A model generated the notes under the pieces. That model did not search any database and had not been told where the DNA came from. It was given only the letters and a program-made list of their open reading frames with translations. A DNA stretch of 64,000 bases, from NCBI RefSeq assembly GCF_000204195.1, contig NZ_AFBG01000022.1, forward strand, positions 62,001 through 126,000, given 5' to 3'. Shown piece by piece: positions 12,879 to 22,056 of the stretch. The stretch comes from Acidovorax radicis N35. GTDB lineage: Bacteria > Pseudomonadota > Gammaproteobacteria > Burkholderiales > Burkholderiaceae_C. A program made the translations under genes and the position numbers. The first letter of the stretch is position 1. Each line of letters opens with the position of its first letter.

Positions 12879-13583
12879 TCAGCGTGCTGCCGAGCCTGCT
12901 GGCAATGGCGCGGCGGGCAGGCGCCCCTGGGCGGCGGCCTCTGAGCGGGATTTCTCGACACGTGCGCGGCGTTCCTCTGCCGCTTGAAGTGTTTGCGCAT
13001 GGCGTGCGCGAGCCTCTTCGGCACGCTCGGCATTGCCACTGGTGCGTGCTGCCTGCTCCTGTGCCTGCTTTTGCACCTTGCTGCGCTGCTGCTGTGCCCG
13101 CTGTTCAGCCTCATGGTCACGCTGTGACTTCAGGCCCTGGGGGTCTTGCGACGGCTTGCGCAACACGGCGCTGGCAGCGCTGCTGCCCTCTGCAGGACGA
13201 CTCGGTACCGCCCCCTGCTTTTCTTCGATGGATTGGAGGCGTTCCGCAGCTTTTTCCTTGCGCTCGGCATCATTGAGCTCAATTTCCTGGGCGCGCAGAC
13301 GGGCTTCTGCGTCGCGCACTCCAGCCCGCACAGTGCGCAGGCAGTCCTCCACGGAAAATCTTTGGTGACAGGCCGACTCGTCCTGCTGGCGCTTGGCCTT
13401 GATGATCTCGCGTTCGTGGCGGATGCGATCGTGTTCCGCCTTGCGATGCGCTGCCGTGGCAGCCGCCTGCTGCTGCCGGTGGACCTCCGCGCCCGGGGCC
13501 GCCGGCTGCGCGATGGCCAAAGCGGTGAGCCCGCAGGCAAGCAGCGAGAAGATGGTGGAGAAGACCAAGCGCCTGAAGATCAT
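12879..13583 (-). CDS. Exported coiled-coil protein of unknown function
   Basis: 234 aa. A signal peptide (about 1-25, ending in ALAIAQ) is followed by almost entirely helical, Arg/Glu/Ala/Gln-rich sequence, with coiled coil at roughly 30-120 and 155-220. Two cysteines lie close together (CHQRFSVEDC), a pattern seen in small periplasmic DUF families. The start codon overlaps the zapE stop (ATGA), so it is translationally coupled to zapE and belongs to the same operon. I know of no function; a structural or scaffold role in the periplasm would be a guess. Confidence 0.65.
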   Translation of the reverse strand: MIFRRLVFSTIFSLLACGLTALAIAQPAAPGAEVHRQQQAAATAAHRKAEHDRIRHEREIIKAKRQQDESACHQRFSVEDCLRTVRAGVRDAEARLRAQEIELNDAERKEKAAERLQSIEEKQGAVPSRPAEGSSAASAVLRKPSQDPQGLKSQRDHEAEQRAQQQRSKVQKQAQEQAARTSGNAERAEEARARHAQTLQAAEERRARVEKSRSEAAAQGRLPAAPLPAGSAAR

Positions 13584-14677
13584 GTCAGCCCCGTATCGAC
13601 AGTGCGACGCTCCAGCGCCAGGAATTCCTTCGACTGCATCTCGTTGAGCCGCGAAATCGTGCGCGGAAACTCATGCGCCAGCGGGCCTTCGGTGTACAGC
13701 TGCTCGGGCGGTACCGCAGCAGACAGGATGAGCTTGACCCTCCGGTCGTACAGCACGTCCACGAGCCAGGTAAAACGCCGCGCAGGCGAAGCCATGCTCA
13801 CCGGCATGTAGGGCACGTCGGACAGCAGCACGGTATGGAACTGCGTCGCAATTTCCAGGTAGTCGTTCTGCGACCGGGGACCGCCGCAAAGGGTCTTGAA
13901 GTCGAACCACACCACCCCGCCGGCCTTGCGGCGGGCCCGGATCTCGCGGGCCTCGATGTGCAGCACCGGATCTTCGTCGTGCACTTCGGCCAACTGGTCG
14001 AACGCCTGGCCCATCTCGGCATCCGCCTCGGGGCCCAGCGGCGTGTGGTACAGCCTCACATGCTCCAGAGTGCGCCGACGGTAGTCGGTGCCGTTGTCGA
14101 CATTGACCACTTCGAGCTTTTCGTTGAGCAGTGCAATCGCCGGCAGGATGCGGTCGCGGTGCAGGCCGCCGGGGTACAGGTCGTCGGGCTTGAAATTGGA
14201 AGTGGTGACAAAACCCACACCGTTGTCGAACAGTGCCGCCAGCAAGCGGTGCAGGATCATCGCGTCGGTGATGTCCGCCACATGGAATTCATCAAAGCAG
14301 ATGAGTTTGTAGCGCCGCGCAATGCGCTCGCCCAGCACATCCAGCGGATTCACCGTGCCCTGCAGGGCTGCCAGCTCGCGGTGCACCTCGCGCATGAACT
14401 CGTGAAAGTGCAGGCGCACCTTGCGCTTCAAGGGCACGGCATCAAAAAAACACTCCATGAGGAAGCTCTTGCCACGCCCCACCCCGCCGTACATGTACAC
14501 GCCGCGCGGAATGTCAGGGCGGTTGATCAGCTTCTTGAGCGCATTGGAACGCCGGGCTTTGTAGGCAGCCCATTCGTCCGCGCAGCGCTGCAGAGCGTCC
14601 ACGGCCCGCAGTTGGGCGGGGTCGCTTTGGTAGCCTTTGGCGGCCAGCTCGGCCAGGTAAGCCTGTTTGACAGTCAC
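13580..14677 (-). CDS. zapE: Cell division protein ZapE (AFG1-like ATPase)
   Basis: 365 aa. ZapE is an ATPase associated with the Z-ring; the family is also called AFG1/LACE1. Walker A GGVGRGKS lies at 64-71 and Walker B LICFDEFHV follows; an arginine finger-like segment and the conserved WLVDVLYD region appear downstream. Length is typical (about 360-380). It is the fourth gene after odhA, odhB and lpdA, a common position in Burkholderiales, and is followed by the coupled coiled-coil gene. A palindromic repeat sits between lpdA and zapE. Confidence 0.95.
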   Translation of the reverse strand: MTVKQAYLAELAAKGYQSDPAQLRAVDALQRCADEWAAYKARRSNALKKLINRPDIPRGVYMYGGVGRGKSFLMECFFDAVPLKRKVRLHFHEFMREVHRELAALQGTVNPLDVLGERIARRYKLICFDEFHVADITDAMILHRLLAALFDNGVGFVTTSNFKPDDLYPGGLHRDRILPAIALLNEKLEVVNVDNGTDYRRRTLEHVRLYHTPLGPEADAEMGQAFDQLAEVHDEDPVLHIEAREIRARRKAGGVVWFDFKTLCGGPRSQNDYLEIATQFHTVLLSDVPYMPVSMASPARRFTWLVDVLYDRRVKLILSAAVPPEQLYTEGPLAHEFPRTISRLNEMQSKEFLALERRTVDTGLT

Positions 14678-14699
14678 TGGATGGGCACCACTCTGATAC

Positions 14700-14752
14700 T
14701 ATGAATTTAATAGCTACCAGCGCTTGATTATCAAGCGCTGGAGCCCTTTTTC
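14700..14752. repeat. Dispersed palindromic repeat, copy 1 (lpdA-zapE gap)
   Basis: It contains ATAGCT followed by a perfect inverted repeat (CAGCGCTTGA, TCAAGCGCTG; 14718-14740) and then GAGCC plus a T-rich tail. The same layout occurs at 30910, 33313, 41175, 49245 and 58811. It fills most of the gap between lpdA and zapE. On the transcribed strand the stem is not followed by a T-run, so it is not a plain terminator. Confidence 0.8.
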
Positions 14753-14762
14753 ATTCAAGATA

Positions 14763-16190
14763 TCAGAAGTTCAGCGTGCGCTTGTCCACCGCCAGGGCCG
14801 CTTCCTTGGTGGCCTCGCTCAGGCTGGGGTGCGCGTGGCAGATGCGTGCAATGTCTTCGCTGCTGGCCTTGAACTCCATGGCCACCACAGCTTCGGAGAT
14901 CAGCTCGCTGGCCTGCGGGCCCACGATGTGCACGCCCAGGATTTCATCGGTGTCGGCATCGGCCAGCATCTTGACCATGCCGGTGGTGTCGCCCAGCGCA
15001 CGTGCCCGGCCGTTGGCCAGGAACGGGAAGGTGCCCGCCTTGTACTTGACGCCGTCGGCCTTGAGTTGCTGCTCGGTGCGGCCCACCCAGGCGATCTCGG
15101 GGCTGGTGTAGATGACCCAGGGCACGGTGTTGAAGTTCACGTGGCCATGCTGGCCGGCAATGCGCTCGGCCACGGCAACGCCTTCTTCCTCGGCCTTGTG
15201 CGCCAGCATCGGGCCTCGCACCACGTCACCCACCGCCCACACGCCGGGCAGGTTGGTCTTGCAGTCGGCATCCACCACAATGGCGCCGCGTTCGTCCAGG
15301 GCCAGGCCCACGGCTTCGGTGTTCAGACCGATGGTGTTGGGCACGCGGCCGATGGAGACGATGAGCTTGTCCACGTCCAGCGACAGGGCCTCGCCCTTGG
15401 CGTTGGTGTAGGCAATGGAGACGCCCTTCTTGCCGGTCTTGATCTCGCCGACCTTCACGCCCAGCTCGATCTTCAGGCCCTGCTTGTCGAACGCCTTCTT
15501 GGCTTCCTTGGCGATCTGCTCATCCACCGCGCCCAGGAAGGTGGGCAGGCCTTCGAGGATGGTGACTTCGGCGCCCAGGCGGCGCCACACCGAGCCCATT
15601 TCCAGCCCGATCACGCCCGAGCCGATGAGGCCGAGCTTCTTGGGCACCGCGCCCACGCGCAGCGCGCCGTCATTGGACAGCACGAACTCTTCATCGAACG
15701 GCGTGCCGGGCAGCGCGCGGGCGTTGGAGCCGGTGGCGATGATGATTTGCTTGCCGGTGATCGACTCTTCAGCGGCGCCAGCCACCTTGATCTCGTAGCC
15801 ACCTTCGGCGGCCTTGACGAACGAGCCACGGCCGTGGAAGAAGCTGACTTTGTTCTTCTTGAACAGGTACAGGATGCCATCGTTGTTCTGCTTCACGACG
15901 GTGTCCTTGCGGGCGATCATCTTGGCCACGTCCATCTTGACGCCGGTAGCCGTGATGCCGTGGTCGGCAAAGTGCTTGTTGGCGTGCTCGAAATGCTCGG
16001 ACGACTGCAGCAACGCCTTGGAGGGAATGCAGCCCACGTTGGTGCAGGTGCCTCCGGGTGCCGGGCCGCCCTTTTCGTTCTTCCACTCGTCGATACAGGC
16101 CACGTTGAAGCCCAACTGGGCAGCGCGGATGGCGGCAATGTAGCCGCCGGGGCCACCGCCGATGACGATCACGTCGAATTGTTTGCTCAT
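14763..16190 (-). CDS. lpdA: Dihydrolipoyl dehydrogenase (E3)
   Basis: 475 aa. This flavoprotein reoxidises dihydrolipoamide on the E2 subunit with NAD+. The N-terminal FAD-binding motif GGGPGGY lies at 11-17 and the redox-active disulfide in [13 protein letters not shown] (Cys 49, Cys 54). The NAD-binding GSGVIGLE sits mid-protein, and the C-terminal interface motif HAHPSLSE supplies the catalytic His-Glu pair. It is the third gene of the odhA-odhB-lpdA unit, so it is most likely dedicated to 2-oxoglutarate dehydrogenase. The distance to odhB is 90 bases. Confidence 0.97.
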   Translation of the reverse strand: MSKQFDVIVIGGGPGGYIAAIRAAQLGFNVACIDEWKNEKGGPAPGGTCTNVGCIPSKALLQSSEHFEHANKHFADHGITATGVKMDVAKMIARKDTVVKQNNDGILYLFKKNKVSFFHGRGSFVKAAEGGYEIKVAGAAEESITGKQIIIATGSNARALPGTPFDEEFVLSNDGALRVGAVPKKLGLIGSGVIGLEMGSVWRRLGAEVTILEGLPTFLGAVDEQIAKEAKKAFDKQGLKIELGVKVGEIKTGKKGVSIAYTNAKGEALSLDVDKLIVSIGRVPNTIGLNTEAVGLALDERGAIVVDADCKTNLPGVWAVGDVVRGPMLAHKAEEEGVAVAERIAGQHGHVNFNTVPWVIYTSPEIAWVGRTEQQLKADGVKYKAGTFPFLANGRARALGDTTGMVKMLADADTDEILGVHIVGPQASELISEAVVAMEFKASSEDIARICHAHPSLSEATKEAALAVDKRTLNF

Positions 16191-16280
16191 GGTAAATCTC
16201 GCTCAGTCTGTTGGAGAAAGACCCACCGGCGGGCAGGACCAGAGGCCAGGCCACGCGGGTGGGTCAACAAGGTCAGGGGG

Positions 16281-17555
16281 TCAGATGTCGAACAGCAGGC
16301 GCGATGGATCTTCCAGCGCGTCCTTCATCGCCACCAGGCCCAGCACGGCTTCGCGGCCGTCGATGATGCGGTGGTCGTAGGACATCGCCAGATAGTTCAT
16401 CGGACGGACGACGATCTGGCCGTTTTCCACCACCGCGCGGTCCTTGGTTGCGTGCACGCCCAGAATGGCCGACTGGGGCGGGTTGATGATGGGGGTGGAC
16501 ATCATCGAGCCGAAGGTGCCGCCGTTGGAAATCGAGAACGTGCCGCCGGTCATTTCTTCGATACCCAGCTTGCCTTCTGCGGCCTTCTTGCCGAACTCGG
16601 CGATCTTCTTCTCGATGTCGGCAAAGCTCATCTGGTCGGCGTTGCGCAGGATGGGCACCACCAGGCCACGGGGCGAGCCCACGGCGATACCGATGTCGAA
16701 GTAGCCGTGGTAGACGATGTCGTTGCCATCGACCGAGGCGTTCAGCACAGGGTACTTCTTGAGGGCGTGCACAGCCGCCTTCACGAAGAAGCTCATGAAG
16801 CCGATCTTCACGCCATGTTCCTTGGTGAAGGTGTCCTGGAACTTCTTGCGCATGTCCATCACCGGCGCCATGTTCACTTCGTTGAACGTGGTCAGGATGG
16901 CATTGGTCGACTGCGATTGCAGCAGACGTTCGGCCACGCGGGCACGCAGGCGGCTCATGGGCACGCGCTGCTCGGGGCGGTCACCCAGGTCTTCCTTGGC
17001 GGCAGGGGCCGACACCTGAGGCAGTGCCTTGGTGGGCACGCCCGTGGGAATAGCGCTTGGAGCGGCCACAGCAGCCTTGGCAGCACCACCCGCCACGGCG
17101 CTGAGCACGTCGCCCTTGGTCACGCGGCCATCCTTGCCGCTGCCGGCCACGGCCGATGCGGACAGGTTGTTCTCGGCCAGCAGCTTGGCGGCGGCAGGCA
17201 TCGCCACGTCACCCCTGGAGCCGCCAGCAGCGGCCACAGGTGCGGGGGCAGCAGCGACGGGTGCCGATGCGGCAACCGCTGGAGCGGCGGCAGGAGCCGC
17301 AGCGCCAGCCTTGCCTTCGGTGTCGATCTTGGCGATGAGCTGGTCGGCCACCACGGTGGCGCCGTCGCCCTGCACGATTTCGGTCAACACACCTGCGGAG
17401 GGTGCGGGCACTTCGAGCACAACCTTGTCGGTTTCGATCTCGATCAGGATCTCATCCACTGCCACGGCCTCACCGGCCTTCTTCTTCCACGTCAGCATGG
17501 TGGCTTCGGCCACGGATTCGGACAGCTGGGGGACTTTGACTTCTACGATAGCCAT
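16281..17555 (-). CDS. odhB: 2-oxoglutarate dehydrogenase E2 (dihydrolipoyl succinyltransferase)
   Basis: 424 aa. It transfers the succinyl group to CoA and forms the core of the complex. One lipoyl domain (1-76) carries the attachment lysine in ETDKVVLE (Lys 44). An Ala/Pro-rich swinging linker (about 80-110), an E3/E1-binding domain (about 115-150), a second Ala/Pro linker and the catalytic domain follow, ending with [12 protein letters not shown] (catalytic His) and LLFDI. It sits between odhA and lpdA with gaps of 51 and 90 bases. Confidence 0.97.
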   Translation of the reverse strand: MAIVEVKVPQLSESVAEATMLTWKKKAGEAVAVDEILIEIETDKVVLEVPAPSAGVLTEIVQGDGATVVADQLIAKIDTEGKAGAAAPAAAPAVAASAPVAAAPAPVAAAGGSRGDVAMPAAAKLLAENNLSASAVAGSGKDGRVTKGDVLSAVAGGAAKAAVAAPSAIPTGVPTKALPQVSAPAAKEDLGDRPEQRVPMSRLRARVAERLLQSQSTNAILTTFNEVNMAPVMDMRKKFQDTFTKEHGVKIGFMSFFVKAAVHALKKYPVLNASVDGNDIVYHGYFDIGIAVGSPRGLVVPILRNADQMSFADIEKKIAEFGKKAAEGKLGIEEMTGGTFSISNGGTFGSMMSTPIINPPQSAILGVHATKDRAVVENGQIVVRPMNYLAMSYDHRIIDGREAVLGLVAMKDALEDPSRLLFDI

Positions 17556-17606
17556 ATCAATTCTTTCGGAATGGGGTTTTGTTCTGTTGTCGGGTCGCAG
17601 CTGGCC

Positions 17607-20486
17607 TTATTTGGTCAGGACAAAACCCTTGAGCTTGGCAAACGCGCCGTCCACCAGCGCCTTTTGTTGTTCCTGGTGCAGGTGCGAGTAACCGACGGCA
17701 GGCGACGCCGAAGCCGCGCGGCCGGAATAGCCCAGCTTCTGGCCTTCGAGCATGTTCTCGTGGATGTAGTGCTGCACGAAGAACCAGGCACCTTGGTTTT
17801 GCGGCTCGTCCTGGCACCACACCACATCCGTGGCGTTGGAATAGCGCTTGATTTCAGCGGCAAACGCCTTGTGCGGGAAGGGGTAGAGCTGCTCCACGCG
17901 CAGGATGACCACGTCATCGTCTTCGCGCTCGGTGCGCTTCTTGACCAGGTCGTAGTACACCTTGCCCGAGCAGGCAATGATGCGCTTGACCTTGGAAGCC
18001 TTTTTCACAATGGCTTCATCCTGCTCAGGGATCACGGTCTGGAAGCTGCCCTTGGTGAACTCGGACAACGGCGAGGTCGCGTCCTTGTTACGCAGCAGCG
18101 ACTTGGGCGTCATGATGATCAGCGGCTTGCGCAGATCTCGCACCATCTGGCGGCGCAGCACATGGAAGATCTGGCTGGCCGTGGTGGGTTGCACCACTTG
18201 CATGTTGGCATCGGCCGACAGCTGCATGAAACGCTCCAGGCGGGCCGAGCTGTGCTCGGGGCCCTGGCCTTCGTAGCCGTGGGGCAGCATCAGCGTGATG
18301 CCGTTGACACGACCCCACTTCACTTCGCCCGAGGCGATGAACTGGTCGATCACAACCTGTGCACCATTGGCGAAGTCGCCGAATTGGGCTTCCCAGATCA
18401 CTAGCGTGTTGGGATCGTTGGATGCGTAGCCGTATTCAAAGCCCAGCACCGCCTCTTCCGACAGGATGGAGTCGATGACAACAAAAGGAGCCTGGTTCTC
18501 GGCCACGTTCTGCAGCGGCGTGTAGGTACCGATGTCCCACTTCTCGCGCTTCTGATCATGGATGACCGAGTGGCGGTGCGTGAACGTGCCACGACCACAG
18601 TCTTCGCCGGACAGGCGCACGGGGTAGCCGCTGGCCACCAGCGACGCGAACGCCATGTGCTCGCCCATGCCCCAGTCCACAGGGATGTCGCCACGGCCCA
18701 TGGCAGCGCGGTCGTCGTACACCTTCTTGACCAGCTGGTGTGGCGTCACGCTCTCAGGAATGGTCGTGATCTTCTCGGCCAGACGCTTCCACTCGGCCAA
18801 GGGGATGGCGGTATCACCTGCGTCCGTCCACTTCTTGCCCAGGAACGGGCTCCAGTCCACGGCGTACTTGCTCTTGAAGTTGGTCAGCACCGGATCAACC
18901 GTGTGCTTGCCAGCGTCCATGGCGGCGCGGTAGGCCTTGACCATGTCGTCGCCCAGCGTCTCGCCCAGGCCTTGCGCGGCCAGTTTGTCGGCATACAGCC
19001 TGCGGGTGCCAGGGTGGGCACCAATCTTCTTGTACATCAGCGGCTGGGTCAGCGCTGGGGTGTCCTGCTCGTTGTGGCCCAGTTTGCGGAAGCAGATGAT
19101 GTCCACCACCACATCCTTCTTGAATTCCATGCGGAACTCGAGAGCAAGCTGGGTGGCCAGCACCACGGCCTCGGGGTCATCACCGTTCACGTGCAGCACG
19201 GGCGACTCGATCATCTTGACAATGTCGGTGCAGTACAGCGTGGAGCGCGTATCACGCGGATCGGACGTCGTGAAGCCGATCTGGTTGTTGATGATGATGT
19301 GCACCGTGCCACCCGTGTAGTAGCCACGGGTCTGGGCCAGCGCCAGGGTTTCCTGGTTCACCCCCTGGCCGGCAAAGGCCGCGTCACCGTGCACCAGCAC
19401 GGGCAGCACTTGTTTGCCATGGGGATCGGCACGGCGGTCCATGCGGGCACGCACGGAACCTTCGACCACAGGGTTCACGATTTCCAGATGGGATGGATTG
19501 AACGCGAGCGACAGGTGAACCGGGCCGCCGGGGGTGGTCACGTCCGAGCTGAAGCCCTGGTGGTACTTCACGTCGCCGGCAGGTAATTCTTCCGGGGCAG
19601 TGTGATCGAACTCGGCGAACAGGTCCTTGGGCATCTTGCCCAGCGAGTTGACCAGCACGTTCAGGCGGCCACGGTGGGCCATGCCGATCACGATTTCCTG
19701 CACACCCTTGGCGCCGGCAGACTGGATCAGTTCGTCCATGGCGGCAATGAAGCTTTCGCCCCCTTCGAGGGAGAAACGCTTCTGGCCGACGTATTTGGTG
19801 TGCAGAAAACGCTCCAGACCCTCGGCTGCCGTCAGGCGGTCAAGAATCTGCTTTTTCTTGTCCACACCAAAGCTGGGCTTGCTGCGGATCTTTTCCAATT
19901 TTTCCTGCCACCAGCGCTTCTGGTTCTGGTCGGTGGCGTACATGTACTCAGCGCCGATGGAGCCGCAGTACGTTTCGCGCAGCGCGTTGATCAGCTCACG
20001 CAGCGGCATCGATTCTTTGCCGAAGAACGTGTTGCTGGTGTTGAACACGGTTTCCTGGTCAGCATCGCTGAAACCATAGAAAGAAGGTTCGAGTTCAGGA
20101 ATTGCGGGGCGCTCTGTGCGCTTCAGCGGATCCAGGTCGGCCCAGCGTTGGCCAACGTTGCGGTAGGCTGCGATCAGTTGCTGAACGGCAGTGCGCTTGC
20201 GGCCCAGTTCCGAATCAGCCCCCGTGGCGACCACGACCTTGGTACCGCCTTGTTTGGCGCGCTCGGCAAAAGCATTGATGACGGGGAGGTGGGGTACGTC
20301 CTTGGCGTTGGAGCCATCAACGGCAGGCACATGCTGCAATGCATCGAAATACTCACGCCAGTTGTCAGGCACGCTGCCTGGATTGGCGAGATAGTTCTCG
20401 TACATTTCTTCGACATAGGGCGCATTGCCGCCGAAGAGGTAAGTATTGCCTTGGTAGGCTTGATAGACGGACGTCGTATCGCTCAT
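17607..20486 (-). CDS. odhA: 2-oxoglutarate dehydrogenase E1 (SucA/OdhA)
   Basis: 959 aa thiamine-diphosphate enzyme that decarboxylates 2-oxoglutarate in the TCA cycle. The N-terminal segment (YLFGGNAPYVEEMYENY) is the E2-contact tail; the TPP-binding domain has GMAHRGRLNVL and a GDAAFAGQG motif; the transketolase-like domain contains GEDCGRGTFTHRH; the C-terminus has the typical CSGKVYYDL and QDEPQNQGAW. The start codon lies 14 bases after a GGAGGT Shine-Dalgarno, which belongs to a structured leader (see 20490-20550). First gene of the odhA-odhB-lpdA-zapE-coiled-coil operon. Confidence 0.97.
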   Translation of the reverse strand: MSDTTSVYQAYQGNTYLFGGNAPYVEEMYENYLANPGSVPDNWREYFDALQHVPAVDGSNAKDVPHLPVINAFAERAKQGGTKVVVATGADSELGRKRTAVQQLIAAYRNVGQRWADLDPLKRTERPAIPELEPSFYGFSDADQETVFNTSNTFFGKESMPLRELINALRETYCGSIGAEYMYATDQNQKRWWQEKLEKIRSKPSFGVDKKKQILDRLTAAEGLERFLHTKYVGQKRFSLEGGESFIAAMDELIQSAGAKGVQEIVIGMAHRGRLNVLVNSLGKMPKDLFAEFDHTAPEELPAGDVKYHQGFSSDVTTPGGPVHLSLAFNPSHLEIVNPVVEGSVRARMDRRADPHGKQVLPVLVHGDAAFAGQGVNQETLALAQTRGYYTGGTVHIIINNQIGFTTSDPRDTRSTLYCTDIVKMIESPVLHVNGDDPEAVVLATQLALEFRMEFKKDVVVDIICFRKLGHNEQDTPALTQPLMYKKIGAHPGTRRLYADKLAAQGLGETLGDDMVKAYRAAMDAGKHTVDPVLTNFKSKYAVDWSPFLGKKWTDAGDTAIPLAEWKRLAEKITTIPESVTPHQLVKKVYDDRAAMGRGDIPVDWGMGEHMAFASLVASGYPVRLSGEDCGRGTFTHRHSVIHDQKREKWDIGTYTPLQNVAENQAPFVVIDSILSEEAVLGFEYGYASNDPNTLVIWEAQFGDFANGAQVVIDQFIASGEVKWGRVNGITLMLPHGYEGQGPEHSSARLERFMQLSADANMQVVQPTTASQIFHVLRRQMVRDLRKPLIIMTPKSLLRNKDATSPLSEFTKGSFQTVIPEQDEAIVKKASKVKRIIACSGKVYYDLVKKRTEREDDDVVILRVEQLYPFPHKAFAAEIKRYSNATDVVWCQDEPQNQGAWFFVQHYIHENMLEGQKLGYSGRAASASPAVGYSHLHQEQQKALVDGAFAKLKGFVLTK

Positions 20487-20489
20487 ATT

Positions 20490-20550
20490 CCGCTGACCTC
20501 CGCTTTCCTTGGGAAAGCATTAGCTGGTTGAGAAACCTTCCGCGACACGG
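20490..20550 (-). ncRNA. Putative sucA RNA leader motif
   Basis: Directly before odhA the transcript can form two hairpins: GGTTT-CTC-AACC-like (near 20526-20537) and GCTTTCC-CAA-GGAAAGC (20501-20517). The second is followed at once by the GGAGGT Shine-Dalgarno. Comparative RNA work has described a conserved sucA RNA motif in Burkholderiales at exactly this place, overlapping the ribosome site; my match is by position and layout, not by a covariance model. It would act in cis on odhA translation; the ligand is unknown. Confidence 0.55.
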
Positions 20551-20715
20551 CTGAACCGATTGGCGGATGCGACTGTGGCTGGGGAAGGGCCTTGGTACGG
20601 GCGCCATTGTGCCACTGAACAGCCAACCGCCCAACGGAAAAGGTTTGGCAGACGTGGCAGGGCTGGCGCAAAAATCAGATAGAAATCCGGGCTCGCGTAC
20701 ATTCCGGGTATCTCA

Positions 20716-21789
20716 ATGCCACCTACCCACATGACGCCACCTACCCTTCAGAACAAAGTCTTTTTGCTGCTGCTGGCCCTGGTCACCATCGCCTTCGGAG
20801 CCATCCTTTGGCAGTTCCATGGAGCCGTCTTCTGGGGCGTTATCCTGGCAATCTTGTTTGCCCCCCTGCACCGCAAACTGCTGCGGCGCATGCCCCGGAG
20901 GCACAATCTTGCCGCGCTGTGCACGCTGGGACTGTGCCTGATCGTAGTCATCCTGCCCATGACGGCCATCACGGTATCGCTGGCCCAGGAAGCCACCCTG
21001 ATATATGAGCGGATGCGTTCCGGCCAGCTCAATTTTGGGCTCTATCTGCAGCAGGTGATCGCCGCCCTGCCCACTTGGGCAGCCAATCTGCTGGACCGAT
21101 TGAATCTCACGACCGTTGGCGAACTGCAACAAAAGTTTTCATCCGTGGCCGTCCAGGCGAGCCAATTTATTGCCGCCCAAGCACTGAGCATTGGGCAAAA
21201 CACACTGCAATTCATCGTGAGCTTCGGCATCATGCTGTATCTGCTGTTTTTCCTGCTCCGCGACGGATCGAGCCTGGCCTTGCGCATTGGCCAAGCCACG
21301 CCACTGGACGAGACACACAAGCGCCAACTGGTGAGCAAGTTCACTACCGTCATCCGCGCCACCGTCAAAGGCAACATCGTTGTGGCCGCTTCACAAGGAG
21401 CACTGGGTGGCTTGATTTTCTGGATCCTGGGCATCCAGGGGCCCGTGCTGTGGGGCGTATCCATGGCATTCCTGTCACTCCTGCCCGCTGTGGGGGCCGG
21501 GCTGATCTGGGTGCCGGTGGCCATCTATTTTCTGGCTACAGGTGCTGTATGGCAGGGCGTGGTACTGACCGCATTTGGCGTTGGCGTAATCGGCCTCGTG
21601 GACAACGTCCTGCGCCCCATTTTGGTGGGCAAGGACACCAAAATGCCAGACTACGTCGTGCTGATATCCACCCTGGGAGGCATGGGGCTGTTTGGCCTGA
21701 CCGGCTTCGTGATCGGACCAGTCATCGCAGCCCTGTTCATTGCCAGCTGGGATCTGTTTTCCCCAGGCACCCACAATGAGACAACCTAA
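20716..21789 (+). CDS. AI-2E family transporter (PerM/YdiK-like)
   Basis: 357 aa membrane protein with about eight hydrophobic segments: two near the N-terminus, one around 60-85, a long soluble stretch, then a cluster from about 150 to the C-terminus. It ends with the family signature of LVDNVLRPILVG and GPVIAALF. These proteins export varied substrates (autoinducer-2, ions); the name does not prove AI-2 transport. Two starts are possible (MPPTHMTPP); the second ATG at 20731 is equally plausible. Divergent from the odhA operon and monocistronic, ending before the tRNA terminator. Confidence 0.9.
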   Translation: MPPTHMTPPTLQNKVFLLLLALVTIAFGAILWQFHGAVFWGVILAILFAPLHRKLLRRMPRRHNLAALCTLGLCLIVVILPMTAITVSLAQEATLIYERMRSGQLNFGLYLQQVIAALPTWAANLLDRLNLTTVGELQQKFSSVAVQASQFIAAQALSIGQNTLQFIVSFGIMLYLLFFLLRDGSSLALRIGQATPLDETHKRQLVSKFTTVIRATVKGNIVVAASQGALGGLIFWILGIQGPVLWGVSMAFLSLLPAVGAGLIWVPVAIYFLATGAVWQGVVLTAFGVGVIGLVDNVLRPILVGKDTKMPDYVVLISTLGGMGLFGLTGFVIGPVIAALFIASWDLFSPGTHNETT

Positions 21790-21867
21790 TACAGCGGCTT
21801 GATACGACCCAGTGCGCGCCAGGAACAACGCTGCATGGCAGCGTGCATCCGCCTAGGCGGATCGCGC

Positions 21868-21902
21868 AAAAAACAAAGACCTCCGCAAGGAGGCCTTTGT
21901 TT
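21868..21902 (-). terminator. Terminator downstream of tRNA-Lys
   Basis: A 12-base stem (ACAAAGACCTCC and GGAGGCCTTTGT, one A-C mismatch and a four-base loop) is followed on the minus strand by a T-rich tract. It ends the tRNA transcript; on the plus strand it could also stop transcription from the AI-2E transporter gene. Confidence 0.8.
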
Positions 21903-21931
21903 GCACCAAACGACTGATGCTTTGAATCGGG

Positions 21932-22007
21932 TGGTAGGACGTACTGGATTCGAACCAGTGACCAACGGATTAAAAGTCCGCTGCTCTACCAACTGAGCTA
22001 ACGTCCC
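21932..22007 (-). tRNA. tRNA-Lys (UUU)
   Basis: 76 nt with CCA encoded. Acceptor stem GGGACGT pairs with ACGTCCT (one G-U), the D-loop has AGCTCAGTTGGTAGAGC, the anticodon loop is CTTTTAA with anticodon TTT, and the T-arm has GGTTCGAATCC. It lies between tcdA and the terminator at 21868. Confidence 0.97.
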
Positions 22008-22050
22008 AACCGATTGCAACCAATCTTGGCAGACTGCTGCAAAGCCTTGA

Positions 22051-22056
22051 ATTATA
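22051..22056 (-). promoter_or_regulatory. Likely -10 box for tRNA-Lys
   Basis: A consensus TATAAT on the minus strand at the 3' edge of tcdA, about 44 bases before the tRNA 5' end. No good -35 is visible at the expected spacing, so the tRNA may also be reached by read-through from tcdA. Confidence 0.5.

Noticed and set aside
14717..14741. Palindrome after lpdA as a terminator
   Set aside because: On the transcribed strand it is followed by mixed sequence and not by a T-run, and zapE looks to be in the same operon.
14724..18404. Open frame of 1226 codons antisense to lpdA, odhB and odhA
   Set aside because: It mirrors the codon pattern of highly biased GC-rich genes, has no domain and no ribosome site, and the genes on the other strand are certain.
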